This document shows positions 5,245 through 5,317 of a stretch of 5,317 nucleotides of DNA, in pieces. The stretch's first letter is position 1. Every line of letters starts with the position of its first letter. The DNA is from JADHUC01 sp964617665. GTDB taxonomy: Bacteria; Planctomycetota; Planctomycetia; Pirellulales; Pirellulaceae. The stretch is from contig CAZUAH010000806.1 in the NCBI GenBank assembly GCA_964617665.1, forward strand, positions 1-5,317, read 5' to 3'. Made by a program: the position numbers and the translations under genes. The notes below the pieces were generated by a model that was not told the DNA's origin, did not search any database, and was given only the letters and a program-made list of their open reading frames with translations.

Positions 5245-5317
5245 AGTGAATTCAGGGAGTCGTCCGGCGGCCCAGATTCTCTTCACGATTGGGGATCATT
5301 TTGAGGGACTCCACATA

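Larger units (their letters stand above)
4735..5317. other. Repeat-rich non-coding right end
   Basis: No frame here has a ribosome site with a protein-like translation on either strand. The minus-strand frame 4614-5099 crosses the homopolymer block, and 4855-5154 lacks any recognisable pattern. The stretch instead holds nested inverted repeats (4867-4947), diverged motif modules in both orientations (4901-5244), and a small hairpin GTCATT/AATGAC with a seven-base loop (5190-5208). It is the kind of sequence seen between cassettes or in dispersed-repeat clusters. Its linkage to the rest depends on whether the junction at 4697-4734 is real. Confidence 0.5.

Noticed and set aside
1..5317. CRISPR array, rRNA gene or insertion-sequence transposase
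   Set aside because: No regularly spaced direct repeats with unique spacers, no rRNA-like stretches, and no transposase-like translation in any frame.

Overview
The window is bacterial DNA of moderate GC content with three convincing protein genes and a lot of non-coding sequence. The C-terminus of the first gene and the general protein style suggest a planctomycete-like (Rhodopirellula or Pirellula type) genome. That is an impression from remembered family patterns, not a search. The layout resembles accessory DNA: a 3' half of a tRNA-Arg(ACG) gene acting as an attachment-site scar, three genes of uncharacterised type that look largely DNA-binding or regulatory, and a repeat-rich right end.

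Left part (1-913). Positions 1-285 hold no supportable gene but contain short direct repeats (155-178 and 209-226) just left of the tRNA fragment at 286-332. A strong intrinsic terminator follows at 338-375. If the fragment is an att scar, an integrated element would lie to the left of position ~286, with the intact tRNA beyond the window. Positions 376-913 have no convincing gene.

Central part (914-4506). A 415-residue protein (914-2161, +) has an unrecognised N-terminal half. Its C-terminal region matches my memory of a domain found at the end of many bacterial transcriptional-activator and ATPase-like proteins. A 337-residue protein (2397-3410, +) has two winged-helix segments, then a third HTH-like domain of plasmid/phage regulator or partition-associated type, and a Pro/Lys-rich linker. 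It is preceded by a palindromic operator-like cluster and ends at a textbook terminator (3444-3490). Convergent to it, a 286-residue protein (3646-4506, -) carries two related winged-helix units. It has a perfect Shine-Dalgarno sequence and an inverted repeat in its presumed promoter, next to an AT-rich stretch. Together, genes 2 and 3 could form the control or replication/maintenance module of a small mobile replicon. This is inference from architecture only.

Right part (4507-5317). No gene is supported here. At 4697-4734 there is an extreme homopolymer junction, 11 G directly followed by 20 C, which may be a foldback, a hypermutable tract or an assembly/sequencing artefact. Whether the DNA beyond it is contiguous with the rest should be treated as uncertain. 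The remaining ~580 bases hold nested inverted repeats (4867-4947) and diverged copies of a short motif module in both orientations, as in a dispersed repeat family.
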